A stretch of DNA of 64,000 bases from Solibacillus palustris (GCF_022549215.1 NZ_JAKZFC010000008.1:102876-166875), one strand, 5' to 3'. Counted from the first letter of the stretch, positions 8,672 to 20,083 are shown. Notes: a model not told the origin generated them from the sequence alone. Program-made: numbers and translations.

Positions 8672-8700
8672 TTGATTAAGCTTTTTAAAAGTGTTATCAT
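8672..8700 (+). promoter_or_regulatory. rplK-rplA promoter
   Basis: TTGATT (8672-8677), 17-base spacer, TATCAT (8695-8700), just downstream of nusG. Confidence 0.6.
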
Positions 8701-8705
8701 TTCAT

Positions 8706-8838
8706 AGGTCAGACTGTCATAAAATGACGTGTGATATAAAATTAGTTTTAATGTTATCGGCAAGTTAGCTGACGAACAGATATTTGAGTGGGAGGGGCAA
8801 CCCAATTACCACATCACGGACTTAAGGAGGTGTGTCTC
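8706..8838 (+). promoter_or_regulatory. rplK leader with L1-site-like motif
   Basis: A structured 5' leader of about 130 bases. Near its end GTGGGAGG (8788-8795) is followed 12 bases later by ACCACAT (8808-8814). The same pairable motif recurs before rplA, as expected for L1-binding mRNA mimics that autoregulate the L11-L1 operon. Assignment to L1 is inferred from location. Confidence 0.5.
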
Positions 8839-9264
8839 GTGGCTAAAAAAGTTATTAAAGTTGTAAAACTTCAAATCCCTGCTGGTAAAGCAAACCCAGC
8901 ACCACCGGTTGGTCCTGCATTAGGTCAAGCAGGTGTTAACATCATGGGATTCTGTAAAGAATTTAACGCTCGTACTGCTGATCAAGCTGGTTTAATCATT
9001 CCAGTTGAAATTTCAGTATTCGAAGACCGTTCATTCACTTTCATTACTAAAACTCCACCTGCAGCAGTATTACTTAAAGTAGCAGCTGGTATCCAATCTG
9101 GATCTGGTGAACCAAACCGTAAGAAAGTTGCAACGGTTAAACGTGATAAAGTTCGCGAAATCGCTGAACAAAAAATGCCAGACCTTAACGCTGCTTCAGT
9201 TGAAGCTGCAATGTTAATGGTTGAAGGTACTGCACGAAGCATGGGTATCGTTATCGAAGACTAA
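8839..9264 (+). CDS. rplK: 50S ribosomal protein L11
   Basis: 141 residues. It forms the base of the L7/L12 stalk on 23S rRNA helices 43/44 (the GTPase-associated centre and thiostrepton site). The N-terminal domain has the proline cluster [20 protein letters not shown] (about 19-38) and the C-terminal RNA-binding domain ends in MGIVIED. The start is GTG at 8839 preceded by AAGGAGGTG; an in-frame extension to 8788 would run into the leader motif and is not used. Confidence 0.97.
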   Translation: MAKKVIKVVKLQIPAGKANPAPPVGPALGQAGVNIMGFCKEFNARTADQAGLIIPVEISVFEDRSFTFITKTPPAAVLLKVAAGIQSGSGEPNRKKVATVKRDKVREIAEQKMPDLNAASVEAAMLMVEGTARSMGIVIED

Positions 9265-9397
9265 TCCCATCTTCACACTTGATGATGTTTTTGTTTTTGG
9301 AAGGTTGCTGCGCTCGGATATTCATTTAGAAGAGTGCGCAACCTTTATTCGTGGGAGGTCAAATCCGTTACAACCACAATCAAGGAGGAAATTTATA
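9265..9397 (+). promoter_or_regulatory. rplK-rplA intergenic hairpin and second L1-like motif
   Basis: An imperfect hairpin (AAGGTTG at 9301 pairing with CAACCTT at 9340-9346, extended inside by GC-rich pairs) ends in a short T-rich tail. GTGGGAGG (9351-9358) followed by ACCACA (9373-9378) repeats the motif of the rplK leader. It may balance L11 and L1 synthesis; the role is inferred. Confidence 0.45.
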
Positions 9398-10096
9398 ATG
9401 GCTAAAAAAGGTAAAAAACTGCAAGACGCAGTTAAATTAATCGATCGCGCTACTTTATACTCTGTAGAAGAAGCAGTAGCATTAGCGCAAAAAACATCTA
9501 CAGTTAACTTCGATGCAACTGTAGAAGTAGCATTCAAATTAGGTATCGACACTCGTAAGAATGACCAACAAATCCGTGGTGCGGTAGTATTACCACACGG
9601 TACTGGTAAAACTCAAAAAGTATTAGTATTCGCTAAAGGTGAGAAAGCTAAAGAAGCAGAAGCTGCTGGTGCTGACTACGTAGGCGATTCAGATATGGTT
9701 AACAAAATCCAACAAGGTTGGTTCGATTTCGATGTAATCGTAGCAACACCTGATATGATGGGTGAAGTTGGTAAATTAGGTCGTGTATTAGGACCAAAAG
9801 GTTTAATGCCAAACCCTAAAACTGGTACAGTTACTTTTGACGTAACTAAAGCTATCGAAGAAATTAAAGCTGGTAAAGTAGAATACCGCGCTGAAAAAGC
9901 TGGTATCATCCACGCTCCTATCGGTAAAGTTTCTTTCGATACTCAAAAATTAGTAGAAAACTTCTTAACTGTATTTGAAGTAGTTCAAAAAGCTAAGCCA
10001 GCTGCAGCGAAAGGTACTTACATGAAGTCTGTAAACGTTACAACTACAATGGGTCCTGCTGTAAAAGTTGACGCTTCTAACGTAACAGTTAAATAA
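9398..10096 (+). CDS. rplA: 50S ribosomal protein L1
   Basis: 232 residues. It binds 23S rRNA helix 76-78 as the mobile L1 stalk at the E site and represses its own operon in many bacteria. The conserved [18 protein letters not shown] segment (about 66-83), the [20 protein letters not shown] linker and the closing [13 protein letters not shown] signature are present. The ATG at 9398 follows AAGGAGGAA by seven bases; the longer in-frame extension covers the regulatory hairpin and is rejected. Confidence 0.97.
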   Translation: MAKKGKKLQDAVKLIDRATLYSVEEAVALAQKTSTVNFDATVEVAFKLGIDTRKNDQQIRGAVVLPHGTGKTQKVLVFAKGEKAKEAEAAGADYVGDSDMVNKIQQGWFDFDVIVATPDMMGEVGKLGRVLGPKGLMPNPKTGTVTFDVTKAIEEIKAGKVEYRAEKAGIIHAPIGKVSFDTQKLVENFLTVFEVVQKAKPAAAKGTYMKSVNVTTTMGPAVKVDASNVTVK

Positions 10097-10125
10097 TCAA
10101 AACAATTCTATTAATTGTTTTGATT
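10095..10125 (+). terminator. Hairpin after rplA
   Basis: A perfect 13-bp stem AATCAAAACAATT / AATTGTTTTGATT with loop CTATT begins in the rplA stop codon. It lacks a long T tract but separates rplKA from the rplJ promoter. Confidence 0.55.
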
Positions 10126-10132
10126 GAATTAC

Positions 10133-10161
10133 TTGACAACGGCCCGCTTACTTGGTAAGAT
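10133..10161 (+). promoter_or_regulatory. rplJL promoter
   Basis: TTGACA (10133-10138), 17-base spacer, TAAGAT (10156-10161), directly upstream of the L10 leader. Confidence 0.7.
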
Positions 10162-10167
10162 GGATGC

Positions 10168-10312
10168 TGTTGTGAATCATCCATTTGTACCGTAGACAGT
10201 AGGAGTGACTTGTCACTTAATGATCCTACCGAGGACATCGGAGTTCGGATTCTTTTTAAGATGATGTACTTTCAGCCTCTGTGTCTATTATGATATAGAG
10301 GCTTTTCTTTGT
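10168..10312 (+). promoter_or_regulatory. L10 leader (rplJL autoregulatory RNA)
   Basis: A structured leader with paired segments around AGACAGTAGGAGTGA and CCGAGGACATCGG. It ends in an attenuator stem AGCCTCT / AGAGGCT (10274-10280 / 10297-10303) and TTTTCTTT. It has the known architecture of the Firmicute L10 leader, where the L10(L12)4 complex binds and favours termination. Confidence 0.88.
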
Positions 10313-10348
10313 CGGTATAAATGACTCATTCTAATAGGAGGTGTCATC

Positions 10349-10849
10349 ATGAGCAAAGCAATCGAAACTAAAAAAGTTCAAGTTGGAGAAATCGCTGATA
10401 AATTCAAAGCTGCTGCATCTGTAGTAGTAGTTGACTACCGTGGTTTAACTGTAGGACAAGTAACAGAATTACGTAAGCAATTACGTGAAGCTGGTGTTGA
10501 GTTTAAAGTTTACAAAAACACTTTAACTCGTCGTGCTGCTGAAGCCGCTGGTTTAGAAGGAATCAACGAATTCTTAACTGGTCCAAACGCTATCGCATTC
10601 TCTAACGAGGACGTAGTAGCTCCAGCTAAAATCATCAACGAGTTCGCTAAGAAAAACGAAGCGTTAGAAATTAAAGCTGGTATCATCGAAGGTACTGTCG
10701 CATCTGTTGAAGACGTTAAAGCTCTTGCAGAACTTCCATCTCGCGAAGGTCTATTATCAATGCTTTTATCTGTACTTCAAGCTCCAGTGCGCAACTTCGC
10801 ACTTGCAACAAAAGCTGTTGCAGAACAAAAAGAAGAGCAAGGCGCTTAA
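10349..10849 (+). CDS. rplJ: 50S ribosomal protein L10
   Basis: 166 residues. It anchors L7/L12 dimers to the ribosomal stalk through its C-terminal helix (about 130-165, ending in EQKEEQGA). The N-terminal globular domain contains [20 protein letters not shown] (about 26-45) and the KNTL segment that contacts 23S rRNA. AGGAGGTG precedes the ATG. It is co-transcribed with rplL and preceded by the L10 leader. Confidence 0.97.
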   Translation: MSKAIETKKVQVGEIADKFKAAASVVVVDYRGLTVGQVTELRKQLREAGVEFKVYKNTLTRRAAEAAGLEGINEFLTGPNAIAFSNEDVVAPAKIINEFAKKNEALEIKAGIIEGTVASVEDVKALAELPSREGLLSMLLSVLQAPVRNFALATKAVAEQKEEQGA

Positions 10850-10920
10850 TTGCATCTTAACTTCCAATCTCGGCTTAACGGCCTAAAAAAACAATAAACA
10901 TCCAATAGGAGGAAATTAAA

Positions 10921-11283
10921 ATGAACAAAGAGCAAATCTTAGAAGCTATCAAAGCTATGACAGTTCTAGAATTAAACGATTTAGTAAAAGCAATCGAAGA
11001 AGAATTCGGTGTAACAGCAGCAGCTCCTGTAGCTGTAGTTGCTGGTGGTGCTGCTGGCGCTGCTGAAGAAAAAACAGAATTTGATGTAGTATTAGCTTCT
11101 GCTGGTGCTGAAAAAATCAAAGTAATCAAAGTGGTTCGTGAAATCACTGGTTTAGGTCTTAAAGAAGCTAAAGAGGTTGTTGACAACGCTCCTAAAGCTC
11201 TTAAAGAAGGAATCTCTAAAGATGACGCTGAAGCTATTAAAGCTAAACTTGAAGAAGTTGGCGCTTCAGTAGAAGTTAAATAA
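10921..11283 (+). CDS. rplL: 50S ribosomal protein L7/L12
   Basis: 120 residues. An N-terminal dimerisation domain (about 1-30), an Ala/Gly/Val-rich flexible hinge (about 34-52) and a C-terminal globular domain (about 53-120, with [20 protein letters not shown]) that recruits elongation-factor GTPases. It is 71 bases after rplJ with AGGAGGA before the ATG. A terminator follows, closing the rplJL unit. Confidence 0.97.
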   Translation: MNKEQILEAIKAMTVLELNDLVKAIEEEFGVTAAAPVAVVAGGAAGAAEEKTEFDVVLASAGAEKIKVIKVVREITGLGLKEAKEVVDNAPKALKEGISKDDAEAIKAKLEEVGASVEVK

Positions 11284-11329
11284 TTTTAGTTTAACTTACT
11301 TTACTAAGTCGTGTGCTTAGTTGTATAAG

Positions 11330-11367
11330 GAAAGCTCGTCACAATTTTGCGGCGAGCTTTTCTTTAT
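11330..11367 (+). terminator. rplJL terminator
   Basis: AAAGCTCGTC (11331-11340) pairs with GGCGAGCTTT (11351-11360), followed by TCTTTATTT. Confidence 0.75.
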
Positions 11368-11395
11368 TTACATCTATCTAGGAGGCGTGTTACAC

Positions 11396-11998
11396 ATGTC
11401 TGAACATTATTATTCAAATAAACCTCAAACGGAAAGTAAACCACGCCAATGGAAGTTTACTTTATTAGGATATACATTTACATTTGAAACAGATGCCGGT
11501 GTATTTAGTAAAAGCGAAGTAGATTTTGGTTCCCGTGTGTTAATTGATGCCTTTGAAATGCCCGAAGTAGAAGGTGTTGTGCTTGATGTAGGTTGTGGCT
11601 ATGGACCGATTGGTTTATCAATCGCAAAGGATCATCCGGAGCGTGAAGTATTAATGATGGATATTAATACACGTGCTATTGGTTTATCGCAAAAAAACGC
11701 CCAACTAAACGGGATTCAAAATGTGCGTATTTTTGAAAGTGATGGCCTAAGTGCTGTGGAAGCTGGAACACAAGCTGCTGCCATTTTAACAAATCCGCCG
11801 ATTCGTGCAGGGAAAGAAACGATTTTTAGATTTTATGATCAAGCCTATGAATTGTTAGTGACGAATGGTGAGCTGTGGGTAGTGATTCAGAAGAAACAAG
11901 GTGCGCCATCGACGGTAAGTCATTTAGAAGAGCTATTTACGGAAGTAGAAGTTGTTGAGAAGAAAAAAGGATATTGGATTGTACGTGCAAAAAAATAA
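11396..11998 (+). CDS. RsmC-like class I methyltransferase (YbxB)
   Basis: 200 residues. A Rossmann methyltransferase with the S-adenosylmethionine motif VVLDVGCGYGPIG (about 63-75), the acidic end of strand 2 (MMDINTRAI) and the amino-methylating NPPIRAG motif (about 139-145), typical of RsmC/RsmD N2-guanine enzymes. B. subtilis YbxB occupies the same place between rplL and rpoB. The probable substrate is 16S rRNA, by homology only. The start ATG at 11396 follows AGGAGG. Confidence 0.85.
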   Translation: MSEHYYSNKPQTESKPRQWKFTLLGYTFTFETDAGVFSKSEVDFGSRVLIDAFEMPEVEGVVLDVGCGYGPIGLSIAKDHPEREVLMMDINTRAIGLSQKNAQLNGIQNVRIFESDGLSAVEAGTQAAAILTNPPIRAGKETIFRFYDQAYELLVTNGELWVVIQKKQGAPSTVSHLEELFTEVEVVEKKKGYWIVRAKK

Positions 11999-12022
11999 GT
12001 AAGATTCGTTTCAAATATTGAC

Positions 12023-12054
12023 TTGACAAATCGACTATGATAACATGATACAAT
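12023..12054 (+). promoter_or_regulatory. rpoBC promoter candidate
   Basis: TTGACA (12023-12028) and TACAAT (12049-12054) are 20 bases apart. An overlapping TTGACT (12018) and TGATAC (12046, 17 bases from TTGACA) are alternatives, so the exact hexamers are uncertain. Confidence 0.45.
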
Positions 12055-12143
12055 GCAAAATTATTATTTTGAGGTAGTATGCCCTTTTGCATAACTTAAA
12101 CATTATTACGGGTATACTTACTAAGAATAAGTTAAGTTTAACC

Positions 12144-12180
12144 GAAAATGAGGTTTTATAAAAAGTCTCGTTTTCTTTTT
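12144..12180 (+). terminator. Attenuator-like hairpin in rpoB leader
   Basis: GAAAATGAG (12144-12152) pairs with CTCGTTTTC (12167-12175, one G-U) and ends in TTTTTG. It lies about 70 bases before rpoB and could attenuate rpoBC transcription. Confidence 0.55.
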
Positions 12181-12252
12181 GTCTTTCGAAATCATACACT
12201 ATTTGTAAGGTTTTGCAAAGACCTATTATCGCTTTATTGAGGGGTGAATGAG

Positions 12253-15200
12253 TTGACAGGTCAACTAGTTCAGTACGGACAACACCGCCAGCGTAGAAGC
12301 TTTGCGCGTATTAGTGAGGTGCTGGAACTTCCGAATTTAATCGAGATCCAAACAGCATCTTATGAGTGGTTCCTTGAAGAAGGATTGCGTGAGATGTTCC
12401 ACGACATTTCTCCAATCGAAGATTTTACAGGAAATCTTTCATTAGAATTCGTCGACTATACATTAGGAGACCCTAAGTATGATGTTGATGAGTGTAAAGA
12501 ACGTGACGTAACATACGCTGCACCATTACGTGTGAAAGTTCGTTTACACAACAAAGAAACAAACGAAGTAAAAGAGCAAGATGTCTTCATGGGTGACTTC
12601 CCATTAATGACAGAAACGGGAACGTTTATTATTAACGGTGCTGAACGTGTTATCGTATCTCAGTTAGTTCGTTCTCCAAGTGTATACTTCAACGAAAAAA
12701 CAGATAAGAACGGTAAAAAAGGCTTCGGCGCAACAGTTATTCCAAACCGTGGTGCATGGCTAGAATACGAAACTGATGCAAAAGATGTCGTTTACGTTCG
12801 TATCGACCGCACACGTAAATTACCAGTAACAGTACTTTTACGTGCGTTAGGTTTTGGCACTGACCAAGAAATTATTGATATCATTGGCGACAATGAATAT
12901 TTACGTAATACGTTAGAAAAAGATAACACAGAAGGTACTGAAAAGGCTCTTCTTGAAATCTATGAGCGTTTACGTCCAGGTGAGCCACCAACAGTTGAAT
13001 CAGCGAAGAATTTATTATATTCTCGTTTCTTCGATGCTAAACGTTATGATTTAGCGAATGTTGGTCGTTACAAAATGAACAAAAAGCTTCATATCAAAAA
13101 CCGTTTATTCAACCAAACGGTAGCTGAAACAATTGTGAATCCAGAAACTGGTGAAATTCTTGTAGAAGCAGGTACGTTATTAGATCGCCGTACGTTAGAT
13201 AAGCTAATTCCAGCTTTAGAAGACGGCGCTGGCTTCAAAACATTAAACCAAAACGGTGGCGTGTTAGAAGACACTGTAACAATCCAATCAATTAAAATTT
13301 TTGCACCAAACGATGAAGCGCAAAAAGAAATCAACGTTATTTCAAACGCTTATATTGAGGAAGAAGTGAAAAACCTTACTCCGGCAGATATCCTTGCTTC
13401 TGTATCGTACTTCTTCAACTTATTATATAACGTAGGTAACACAGACGATATCGACCATTTAGGGAACCGTCGTTTACGTTCAGTTGGTGAATTATTACAA
13501 AACCAATTCCGTATTGGTTTATCTCGTATGGAACGTGTAGTACGTGAACGTATGTCTATCAATGATACAGCAGCTATCGTACCACAACAATTAATCAATA
13601 TCCGTCCAGTTATCGCATCAATTAAAGAGTTCTTCGGATCTTCTCAGTTATCTCAATTCATGGACCAAACAAACCCATTAGCAGAGTTAACGCACAAACG
13701 TCGTTTATCTGCATTAGGGCCAGGTGGTTTAACACGTGAGCGCGCAGGTATGGAAGTACGTGACGTTCACTACTCTCACTATGGTCGTATGTGTCCAATC
13801 GAGACACCTGAGGGACCAAACATCGGTCTTATCAACTCTTTATCTTCATTCGCAAAAGTTAACAAGTTTGGCTTTATCGAAACACCTTATCGCCGAGTTA
13901 ATCCGGAAACAGGTGCTGTAACTGAAGCAATCCATTACTTAACCGCTGACGAAGAAGATAACTATGTAGTAGCACAAGCAAACTCTGAATTAACTGCAGA
14001 GCGTACTTTTGCAAAAGAAGAAGTAGTAGGTCGTTTCCGTGGGGATAACACAGTATTCAATCGCGATCGTATCGACTACATGGATGTATCTCCAAAACAA
14101 GTAGTATCTGCTGCCACTGCATGTATTCCGTTCTTAGAAAACGACGACTCAAACCGTGCGTTAATGGGTGCGAACATGCAACGTCAAGCTGTTCCTTTAC
14201 TATATCCAAACGCTCCGTTCGTTGGTACTGGTATGGAGCACGTTGACGCTCGTGACTCTGGTGCTGCTGTAGTTGCTAAAAAACACGGGATTGTTGAGCA
14301 CGTAGAAGCTCGCTCTATCCACGTTCGTACAATCGAAGAGGTTGACGGCAAAGAAGTGAAAGGCGACTTAATTAAGTACAAATTACAAAAGTTCATCCGT
14401 TCAAACCAAGGTACTTCATATAACCAACGTCCAATCGTAAAAGTTGGCGACCGTGTAAAACCTCGTGATATTTTAGCTGATGGTCCTTCAATGGAACGTG
14501 GCGAATTAGCACTTGGTCAAAACGTACTTGTTGCGTTCATGACATGGGACGGCTTCAACTACGAGGATGCTGTTATTATGAGTGAGCGCCTTGTAAAAGA
14601 TGATGTATATACTTCTGTTCATATTGAAGAATATGAATCAGAATCACGTGATACGAAGCTTGGACCTGAAGAAATCACACGTGACATTCCAAACGTAGGT
14701 GAAGATGCACTTCGTAACCTAGATGACCGCGGAATTATCCGTATCGGTGCGGAAGTACGTGACGGTGACATTTTAGTAGGTAAAGTTACGCCTAAAGGGG
14801 TTACAGAGCTAACTGCTGAAGAACGTTTATTACATGCTATCTTCGGTGAAAAAGCACGTGAAGTACGTGACACGTCACTACGTGTACCACACGGCGCTGG
14901 CGGTATCATCCTAGATGTTAAAGTCTTCAACCGTGAAGATGGAGACGAATTACCACCAGGTGTTAACCAATTAGTTCGTGCTTATATTGTTCAAAAACGT
15001 AAAATCCGCGTTGGAGACAAAATGGCCGGACGTCACGGTAACAAAGGGGTAATCTCACGAATCTTACCAGAAGAAGATATGCCATTCATGCCAGACGGCA
15101 CACCTGTGGATATCATGCTTAACCCACTTGGGGTACCTTCTCGTATGAACATCGGACAAGTATTAGAGCTTCACTTAGGTATGGCTGCACGCTACTTAGG

Positions 15201-15813
15201 CGTACACATGGCTACACCAGTATTTGACGGCGCTAACGAAGAAGATGTTTGGGAAACGATGGAAGAAGCTGGTATGAATCGTGACGGTAAAACAATTCTT
15301 TATGATGGACGTTCAGGTGAACCATTCGACAGCCGCGTTTCTGTTGGGATCATGTACATGATCAAGTTAGCGCACATGGTTGATGATAAACTTCACGCAC
15401 GTTCAACTGGTCCTTACTCATTAGTAACGCAACAACCGCTTGGTGGTAAAGCACAATTCGGTGGTCAACGTTTCGGTGAGATGGAAGTTTGGGCACTTGA
15501 AGCATACGGTGCTGCTTACACGTTACAAGAGATTTTAACTGTAAAATCAGATGACGTTGTAGGTCGTGTGAAAACATACGAAGCAATCGTTAAAGGTGAA
15601 AGCGTTCCAGAACCAGGTGTACCAGAATCATTTAAAGTATTAATTAAAGAACTTCAATCATTAGGTATGGATGTGAAGATGCTTACAATCAACGACGAGG
15701 AAGTGGAATTACGCGACCTTGACGATGAAGATGAAGTAGCTGTTGCACCAGCTCCAGAAATGGAAAACAAAGCTAATGGTGATAAAGAGGACCCAGTAGA
15801 GTCATTTGAATAA
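12253..15813 (+). CDS. rpoB: RNA polymerase beta subunit
   Basis: 1186 residues. It forms the catalytic pincer of RNA polymerase with beta'. The start is TTG at 12253 ([20 protein letters not shown]), matching the B. subtilis N-terminus, with GAGGGGTG eight bases upstream; a GTG at 12244 overlaps that site. The rifampicin pocket [20 protein letters not shown] (codons near 13639-13698) shows no known resistance substitution. The [12 protein letters not shown] motif (near 15016) is intact. The acidic C-terminal tail is as in Bacillales. A terminator-like stem separates it from rpoC. Confidence 0.98.
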   Translation: MTGQLVQYGQHRQRRSFARISEVLELPNLIEIQTASYEWFLEEGLREMFHDISPIEDFTGNLSLEFVDYTLGDPKYDVDECKERDVTYAAPLRVKVRLHNKETNEVKEQDVFMGDFPLMTETGTFIINGAERVIVSQLVRSPSVYFNEKTDKNGKKGFGATVIPNRGAWLEYETDAKDVVYVRIDRTRKLPVTVLLRALGFGTDQEIIDIIGDNEYLRNTLEKDNTEGTEKALLEIYERLRPGEPPTVESAKNLLYSRFFDAKRYDLANVGRYKMNKKLHIKNRLFNQTVAETIVNPETGEILVEAGTLLDRRTLDKLIPALEDGAGFKTLNQNGGVLEDTVTIQSIKIFAPNDEAQKEINVISNAYIEEEVKNLTPADILASVSYFFNLLYNVGNTDDIDHLGNRRLRSVGELLQNQFRIGLSRMERVVRERMSINDTAAIVPQQLINIRPVIASIKEFFGSSQLSQFMDQTNPLAELTHKRRLSALGPGGLTRERAGMEVRDVHYSHYGRMCPIETPEGPNIGLINSLSSFAKVNKFGFIETPYRRVNPETGAVTEAIHYLTADEEDNYVVAQANSELTAERTFAKEEVVGRFRGDNTVFNRDRIDYMDVSPKQVVSAATACIPFLENDDSNRALMGANMQRQAVPLLYPNAPFVGTGMEHVDARDSGAAVVAKKHGIVEHVEARSIHVRTIEEVDGKEVKGDLIKYKLQKFIRSNQGTSYNQRPIVKVGDRVKPRDILADGPSMERGELALGQNVLVAFMTWDGFNYEDAVIMSERLVKDDVYTSVHIEEYESESRDTKLGPEEITRDIPNVGEDALRNLDDRGIIRIGAEVRDGDILVGKVTPKGVTELTAEERLLHAIFGEKAREVRDTSLRVPHGAGGIILDVKVFNREDGDELPPGVNQLVRAYIVQKRKIRVGDKMAGRHGNKGVISRILPEEDMPFMPDGTPVDIMLNPLGVPSRMNIGQVLELHLGMAARYLGVHMATPVFDGANEEDVWETMEEAGMNRDGKTILYDGRSGEPFDSRVSVGIMYMIKLAHMVDDKLHARSTGPYSLVTQQPLGGKAQFGGQRFGEMEVWALEAYGAAYTLQEILTVKSDDVVGRVKTYEAIVKGESVPEPGVPESFKVLIKELQSLGMDVKMLTINDEEVELRDLDDEDEVAVAPAPEMENKANGDKEDPVESFE

Positions 15814-15823
15814 TTTCAAATTG

Positions 15824-15856
15824 AATCGGGCAGGTATATGCCCTGCCCGATTTTTC
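15824..15856 (+). terminator. Hairpin between rpoB and rpoC
   Basis: ATCGGGCAGG (15825-15834) / CCTGCCCGAT (15842-15851) followed by TTTTC. It is strong in form, yet rpoC must be expressed, so it is either partial or rpoC has its own promoter. Confidence 0.7.
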
Positions 15857-15970
15857 TTGTATAACGATTGAAAAAAGCAAATTTCATAATGGCCTAGAAT
15901 GAAATTTTTGCAATTGCAGAGCTACAATGAAAAGTCATTTAAGACTTATAACTAAAGGGAGGTAGGCTCC

Positions 15971-18900
15971 TTGATCGATGTTAATGAATTTGAATATATG
16001 AAAATTGGTTTAGCTTCTCCGGACAAGATTCGTTCTTGGTCATATGGTGAAGTTAAAAAACCAGAAACAATCAACTACCGTACATTAAAACCGGAAAAAG
16101 ATGGTCTATTCTGTGAACGTATTTTCGGACCAACGAAAGACTGGGAATGTCACTGTGGTAAATATAAGCGTGTACGTTATAAAGGTGTCGTTTGTGACCG
16201 TTGTGGCGTAGAAGTAACACGTGCAAAAGTTCGTCGTGAACGTCAAGGGCACATCGAACTTGCAGCACCTGTATCGCACATTTGGTACTTCAAAGGTATT
16301 CCAAGTCGTATGGGTCTTATTTTAGACATGTCTCCACGTGCACTAGAAGAAGTAATTTACTTTGCTTCTTATGTTGTAATTGAGCCAGGTCAAACAGCTT
16401 TAGGCTTCAAAGATTTACTTTCTGAAAAAGAATACCGTGCATACCGTGAAAAATACGGCAACGAATTCGAAGCGGCAATGGGTGCTGAAGCAATCAAACG
16501 CCTTTTAGAAAAAATCGATTTAGAAGACGAAACAGCTGTATTAAAAGAAGAATTAAAATCTGCACAAGGCCAACGCCGTACACGTGCAATTAAACGTTTA
16601 GAAGTAGTAGAAGCATTCCGTAACTCAGGTAACAAACCAGAGTGGATGATTTTAGACGTACTACCAGTAATTCCACCAGAGCTTCGTCCAATGGTGCAAT
16701 TAGATGGTGGCCGTTTTGCAACTTCTGACTTAAATGACCTTTACCGTCGTGTAATCAACCGTAACAACCGTTTAAAACGTTTACTGGATCTTGGTGCACC
16801 AAGCATCATCGTACAGAACGAAAAACGTATGTTACAAGAAGCGGTTGATGCATTAATCGATAACGGTCGTCGTGGTCGTCCTGTAACAGGTCCTGGTAAC
16901 CGTCCTTTAAAATCTCTTTCACATATGTTGAAAGGGAAACAAGGTCGTTTCCGTCAAAACTTACTTGGTAAACGTGTAGACTATTCTGGTCGTTCGGTTA
17001 TCGTAGTAGGTCCAAACTTAAAAATGTACCAATGTGGTCTTCCTAAAGAAATGGCAATCGAACTATTCAAGCCTTTCGTAATGAAAGAATTAGTGGAACG
17101 TGGCCTTGCTCATAACATTAAGAGTGCAAAGCGTAAAATTGAGCGCATGCATAATGAAGTATGGGACGTTTTAGAAGACGTAATTCGTGAGCATCCGGTA
17201 TTACTTAACCGTGCACCGACGCTTCACCGCCTTGGTATCCAAGCATTCGAGCCTACATTAGTAGAAGGCCGTGCAATTCGTCTTCACCCGTTAGTATGTA
17301 CAGCTTACAACGCTGACTTCGATGGTGACCAAATGGCGGTTCACGTTCCATTATCAGCAGAAGCGCAAGCAGAAGCTCGTTTATTAATGTTAGCAGCACA
17401 AAACATCCTTAACCCGAAAGATGGTAAACCAGTAGTAACACCATCTCAAGATATGGTATTAGGTAACTATTACTTAACGCTAGAGCGTGAAAATTCTCGT
17501 GGTGAAGGTTCAATCTTTAACAACTCAAATGAAGTGCTAATTGCATACCAAAATGGTCATGTACATTTACACTCTCGTATTGCGATTAAAGCAAGCTCAT
17601 TAAACAACCCAACGTTTACAGAAGAGCAAAATAAACAGTTCTTATTAACTACGGTTGGTAAGGTAATCTTCAACGAAATTTTACCGAAGTCATTCCCTTA
17701 TGTGAACGAGCCAACTGATACAAACTTAGAGCAAAAAACACCTGAGAAATACTTCGTAAACTTAACAATTAACGAAGAATTACTAAATGAAATCGAAGCT
17801 ACAGAAGGCTATGCAGATTTATCTGAATCAGAAAAAATCGAAGCACAACGTCGTGCTGTGTTAGCAAAACACTTCATAAACGTTCCTGTAGTTGATCCTT
17901 TCCGTAAAAAGTTCTTAGGAAATGTCATCGCTGAAGTATTTAAAAAGTTCCATATTACGGAAACTTCTAAAATGCTTGACCGTATGAAAAACTTAGGTTT
18001 CAAATATTCTACTCGTGCAGGTATTACTGTAGGTGTATCTGACATCGTGGTATTACCAGACAAAGGTGTAATCCTTGAAGAAGCACAAGGTAAAGTAGAT
18101 AAAGTAATGGTTCAATTCCGTCGTGGTTTAATTACGGAAGAAGAGCGTTACAACCGTGTAATTAACATTTGGACAGCTGCGAAGGACGAAATCCAAGGCA
18201 AGCTGATGAAATCATTACAAAAAACAAACCCAATCTTCATGATGTCTGACTCTGGTGCCCGTGGTAACGCATCGAACTTCACTCAGCTTGCTGGTATGCG
18301 TGGTCTGATGGCCAACCCGGCTGGTCGAATCATCGAGTTACCAATCAAGTCTTCATTCCGTGAAGGTTTAACAGTATTAGAGTACTTCATCTCTACTCAC
18401 GGTGCGCGTAAAGGTCTTGCCGATACAGCACTTAAAACTGCCGATTCAGGTTACTTAACTCGTCGTTTAGTAGACGTTGCACAAGATGTTATCGTTCGTG
18501 AAGACGACTGTGGTACTGATCGCGGTTTATTAATCGGTTCGTTAATGGAAGGCAATGAACTTATCGAAGCATTAGATGAGCGTATTGTCGGTCGTTATGT
18601 GAAGAAAACAGTTCGCCACCCAGAAACGGGAGCGGTTATCGTAGAGCGTGATGGCTTAATTACACAAGATGTTGCTCGTGCAATTGAAGAAGCGGGTATC
18701 GAAGAAATTACAATTCGTTCTGCATTCACATGTAATACAAAACATGGCGTATGTAAAAAATGTTATGGCATGAACTTAGCTACTGGTGAAGAGGTAGAAG
18801 TTGGTGAAGCGGTAGGTATTATCGCAGCACAATCTATCGGTGAGCCAGGTACCCAGTTAACAATGCGTACATTCCATACAGGTGGGGTAGCAGGTAACGA

Positions 18901-19648
18901 TATTACACAAGGTCTTCCACGTATCCAAGAAATCTTTGAGGCGCGTAATCCAAAAGGGCAAGCGGTTATCTCTGAAATTACTGGTAAAGTAATCGAAATC
19001 GATGAAATCCGTGAAGGTCTAAAAGAAGTAACAATTCAAGGTGACGTTGAAACACGTAAGTACCAAGCACCTTACAATGCTCGTTTAAAAGTAGTTGAAG
19101 GTGACATGATTGTTGCAGGTCAAACTTTATCTGAAGGTTCAATCGATCCAAAACAATTATTAAAAGTAAAAGACGTATCAACAGTTCAAGAATATTTACT
19201 AAAAGAAGTACAAAAAGTATACCGTATGCAAGGGGTAGAAATCGGTGACAAACACATCGAGGTAATGGTCCGCCAAATGCTTCGTAAAGTACGTGTAATC
19301 GAAGCTGGTGACACGGATTTATTACCAGGTTCATTACTTGACATTCACCAATTCTCTGAGGCAAATGTTGATGTTGTATTAAACGGTAAAACACCAGCAA
19401 CTTGTCGTCCTGTTATCTTAGGTATTACAAAAGCTTCTCTTGAAACAGAATCATTCTTATCTGCTGCATCATTCCAAGAAACAACTCGAGTGTTAACGGA
19501 TGCTGCAATTAAAGGTAAACGTGATGAGCTTCTAGGTCTGAAGGAAAACGTAATTATCGGTAAACTAGTTCCGGCTGGTACAGGTATGCAACGTTATCGT
19601 CAAATCCGTATGGAGCAAGATGAGAAAGAAGTAACTACAGCTGAATAA
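15971..19648 (+). CDS. rpoC: RNA polymerase beta' subunit
   Basis: 1225 residues. The active-site NADFDGD (codons near 17309) carries the three Mg-chelating Asp. The N-terminal zinc ribbon is [20 protein letters not shown] (about 60-79), and a second zinc site is near 18727-18762 ([11 protein letters not shown]). The trigger loop has [11 protein letters not shown] (near 18862). The start is TTG at 15971 after AAAGGGAGGTAGG, matching MLDVN-type starts in Bacillus. It is 158 bases after rpoB. Confidence 0.98.
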   Translation: MIDVNEFEYMKIGLASPDKIRSWSYGEVKKPETINYRTLKPEKDGLFCERIFGPTKDWECHCGKYKRVRYKGVVCDRCGVEVTRAKVRRERQGHIELAAPVSHIWYFKGIPSRMGLILDMSPRALEEVIYFASYVVIEPGQTALGFKDLLSEKEYRAYREKYGNEFEAAMGAEAIKRLLEKIDLEDETAVLKEELKSAQGQRRTRAIKRLEVVEAFRNSGNKPEWMILDVLPVIPPELRPMVQLDGGRFATSDLNDLYRRVINRNNRLKRLLDLGAPSIIVQNEKRMLQEAVDALIDNGRRGRPVTGPGNRPLKSLSHMLKGKQGRFRQNLLGKRVDYSGRSVIVVGPNLKMYQCGLPKEMAIELFKPFVMKELVERGLAHNIKSAKRKIERMHNEVWDVLEDVIREHPVLLNRAPTLHRLGIQAFEPTLVEGRAIRLHPLVCTAYNADFDGDQMAVHVPLSAEAQAEARLLMLAAQNILNPKDGKPVVTPSQDMVLGNYYLTLERENSRGEGSIFNNSNEVLIAYQNGHVHLHSRIAIKASSLNNPTFTEEQNKQFLLTTVGKVIFNEILPKSFPYVNEPTDTNLEQKTPEKYFVNLTINEELLNEIEATEGYADLSESEKIEAQRRAVLAKHFINVPVVDPFRKKFLGNVIAEVFKKFHITETSKMLDRMKNLGFKYSTRAGITVGVSDIVVLPDKGVILEEAQGKVDKVMVQFRRGLITEEERYNRVINIWTAAKDEIQGKLMKSLQKTNPIFMMSDSGARGNASNFTQLAGMRGLMANPAGRIIELPIKSSFREGLTVLEYFISTHGARKGLADTALKTADSGYLTRRLVDVAQDVIVREDDCGTDRGLLIGSLMEGNELIEALDERIVGRYVKKTVRHPETGAVIVERDGLITQDVARAIEEAGIEEITIRSAFTCNTKHGVCKKCYGMNLATGEEVEVGEAVGIIAAQSIGEPGTQLTMRTFHTGGVAGNDITQGLPRIQEIFEARNPKGQAVISEITGKVIEIDEIREGLKEVTIQGDVETRKYQAPYNARLKVVEGDMIVAGQTLSEGSIDPKQLLKVKDVSTVQEYLLKEVQKVYRMQGVEIGDKHIEVMVRQMLRKVRVIEAGDTDLLPGSLLDIHQFSEANVDVVLNGKTPATCRPVILGITKASLETESFLSAASFQETTRVLTDAAIKGKRDELLGLKENVIIGKLVPAGTGMQRYRQIRMEQDEKEVTTAE

Positions 19649-19666
19649 GTCTTTCAATGAATACAA

Positions 19667-19700
19667 TTCCGGTAGGGGTCAATCTCTACCGGAGTTTTTC
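19667..19700 (+). terminator. rpoBC terminator
   Basis: TTCCGGTAGGG pairs with CTCTACCGGAG (one wobble) and is followed by TTTTTC. Confidence 0.75.
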
Positions 19701-19753
19701 TAATAAAATTTATTGAGTTAAAATGAATCAGAAATCTTTTCATAAGATATTGG

Positions 19754-19782
19754 TTGACAGTGTAAGTTTGGAATGATAATAT
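19754..19782 (+). promoter_or_regulatory. Promoter of rplGB-rpsL-rpsG unit
   Basis: TTGACA (19754-19759), 17-base spacer, TAATAT (19777-19782). Confidence 0.6.
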
Positions 19783-19825
19783 ATTGAAGGTTGATAGTTA
19801 ACTGTCTGTACTTACTTAGGAGGAT

Positions 19826-20083
19826 ATGAAAATATCTTATGATCAAGTAAAACACGCCAGTGAAACAATCATAGGTATAAAGCAAGCAGTGAAAGCAATG
19901 CGTGCTGGACAAGTAACAGCTCTTTTCGTCGCAATTGATGCGGACAATTGGGTAACCGATCCGGCCATTCTTCTCGCGAAAGAAATCGGTGTACCAGTTT
20001 ACCACGTCGATTCAAAGAAAGAACTTGGAAAAGCTTGCGGCATTCATGTTGGAGCTGCGGTTGTTGCGATTACTGCGATGTAG
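19826..20083 (+). CDS. rplGB: L7Ae-family K-turn RNA-binding protein (YbxF)
   Basis: 85 residues, L7Ae/L30e fold. B. subtilis YbxF in the same position binds kink-turn RNAs and associates with ribosomes. The family pattern is visible: TIIGIKQAVKAMRAGQVTAL (about 14-33), ALFVAIDAD and the closing CGIHVGAAVVAIT. It lies between rpoC and rpsL with AGGAGG before the ATG. A strong hairpin directly follows the stop codon. Confidence 0.9.
   Translation: MKISYDQVKHASETIIGIKQAVKAMRAGQVTALFVAIDADNWVTDPAILLAKEIGVPVYHVDSKKELGKACGIHVGAAVVAITAM

Noticed and set aside
9221..9397. Long N-terminal extension of L1
   Set aside because: It covers the end of rplK and the intergenic hairpin; the ATG at 9398 has a strong Shine-Dalgarno and gives the normal 232 residues.
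13639..13698. Possible rifampicin-resistance change in rpoB
   Set aside because: The pocket segment matches the sensitive Bacillus sequence at all positions I could compare.
14619..14930. 103-codon open frame opposite rpoB
   Set aside because: An antisense shadow of rpoB with Ser/Arg/Thr-rich composition, no ribosome site and no similarity to any family.
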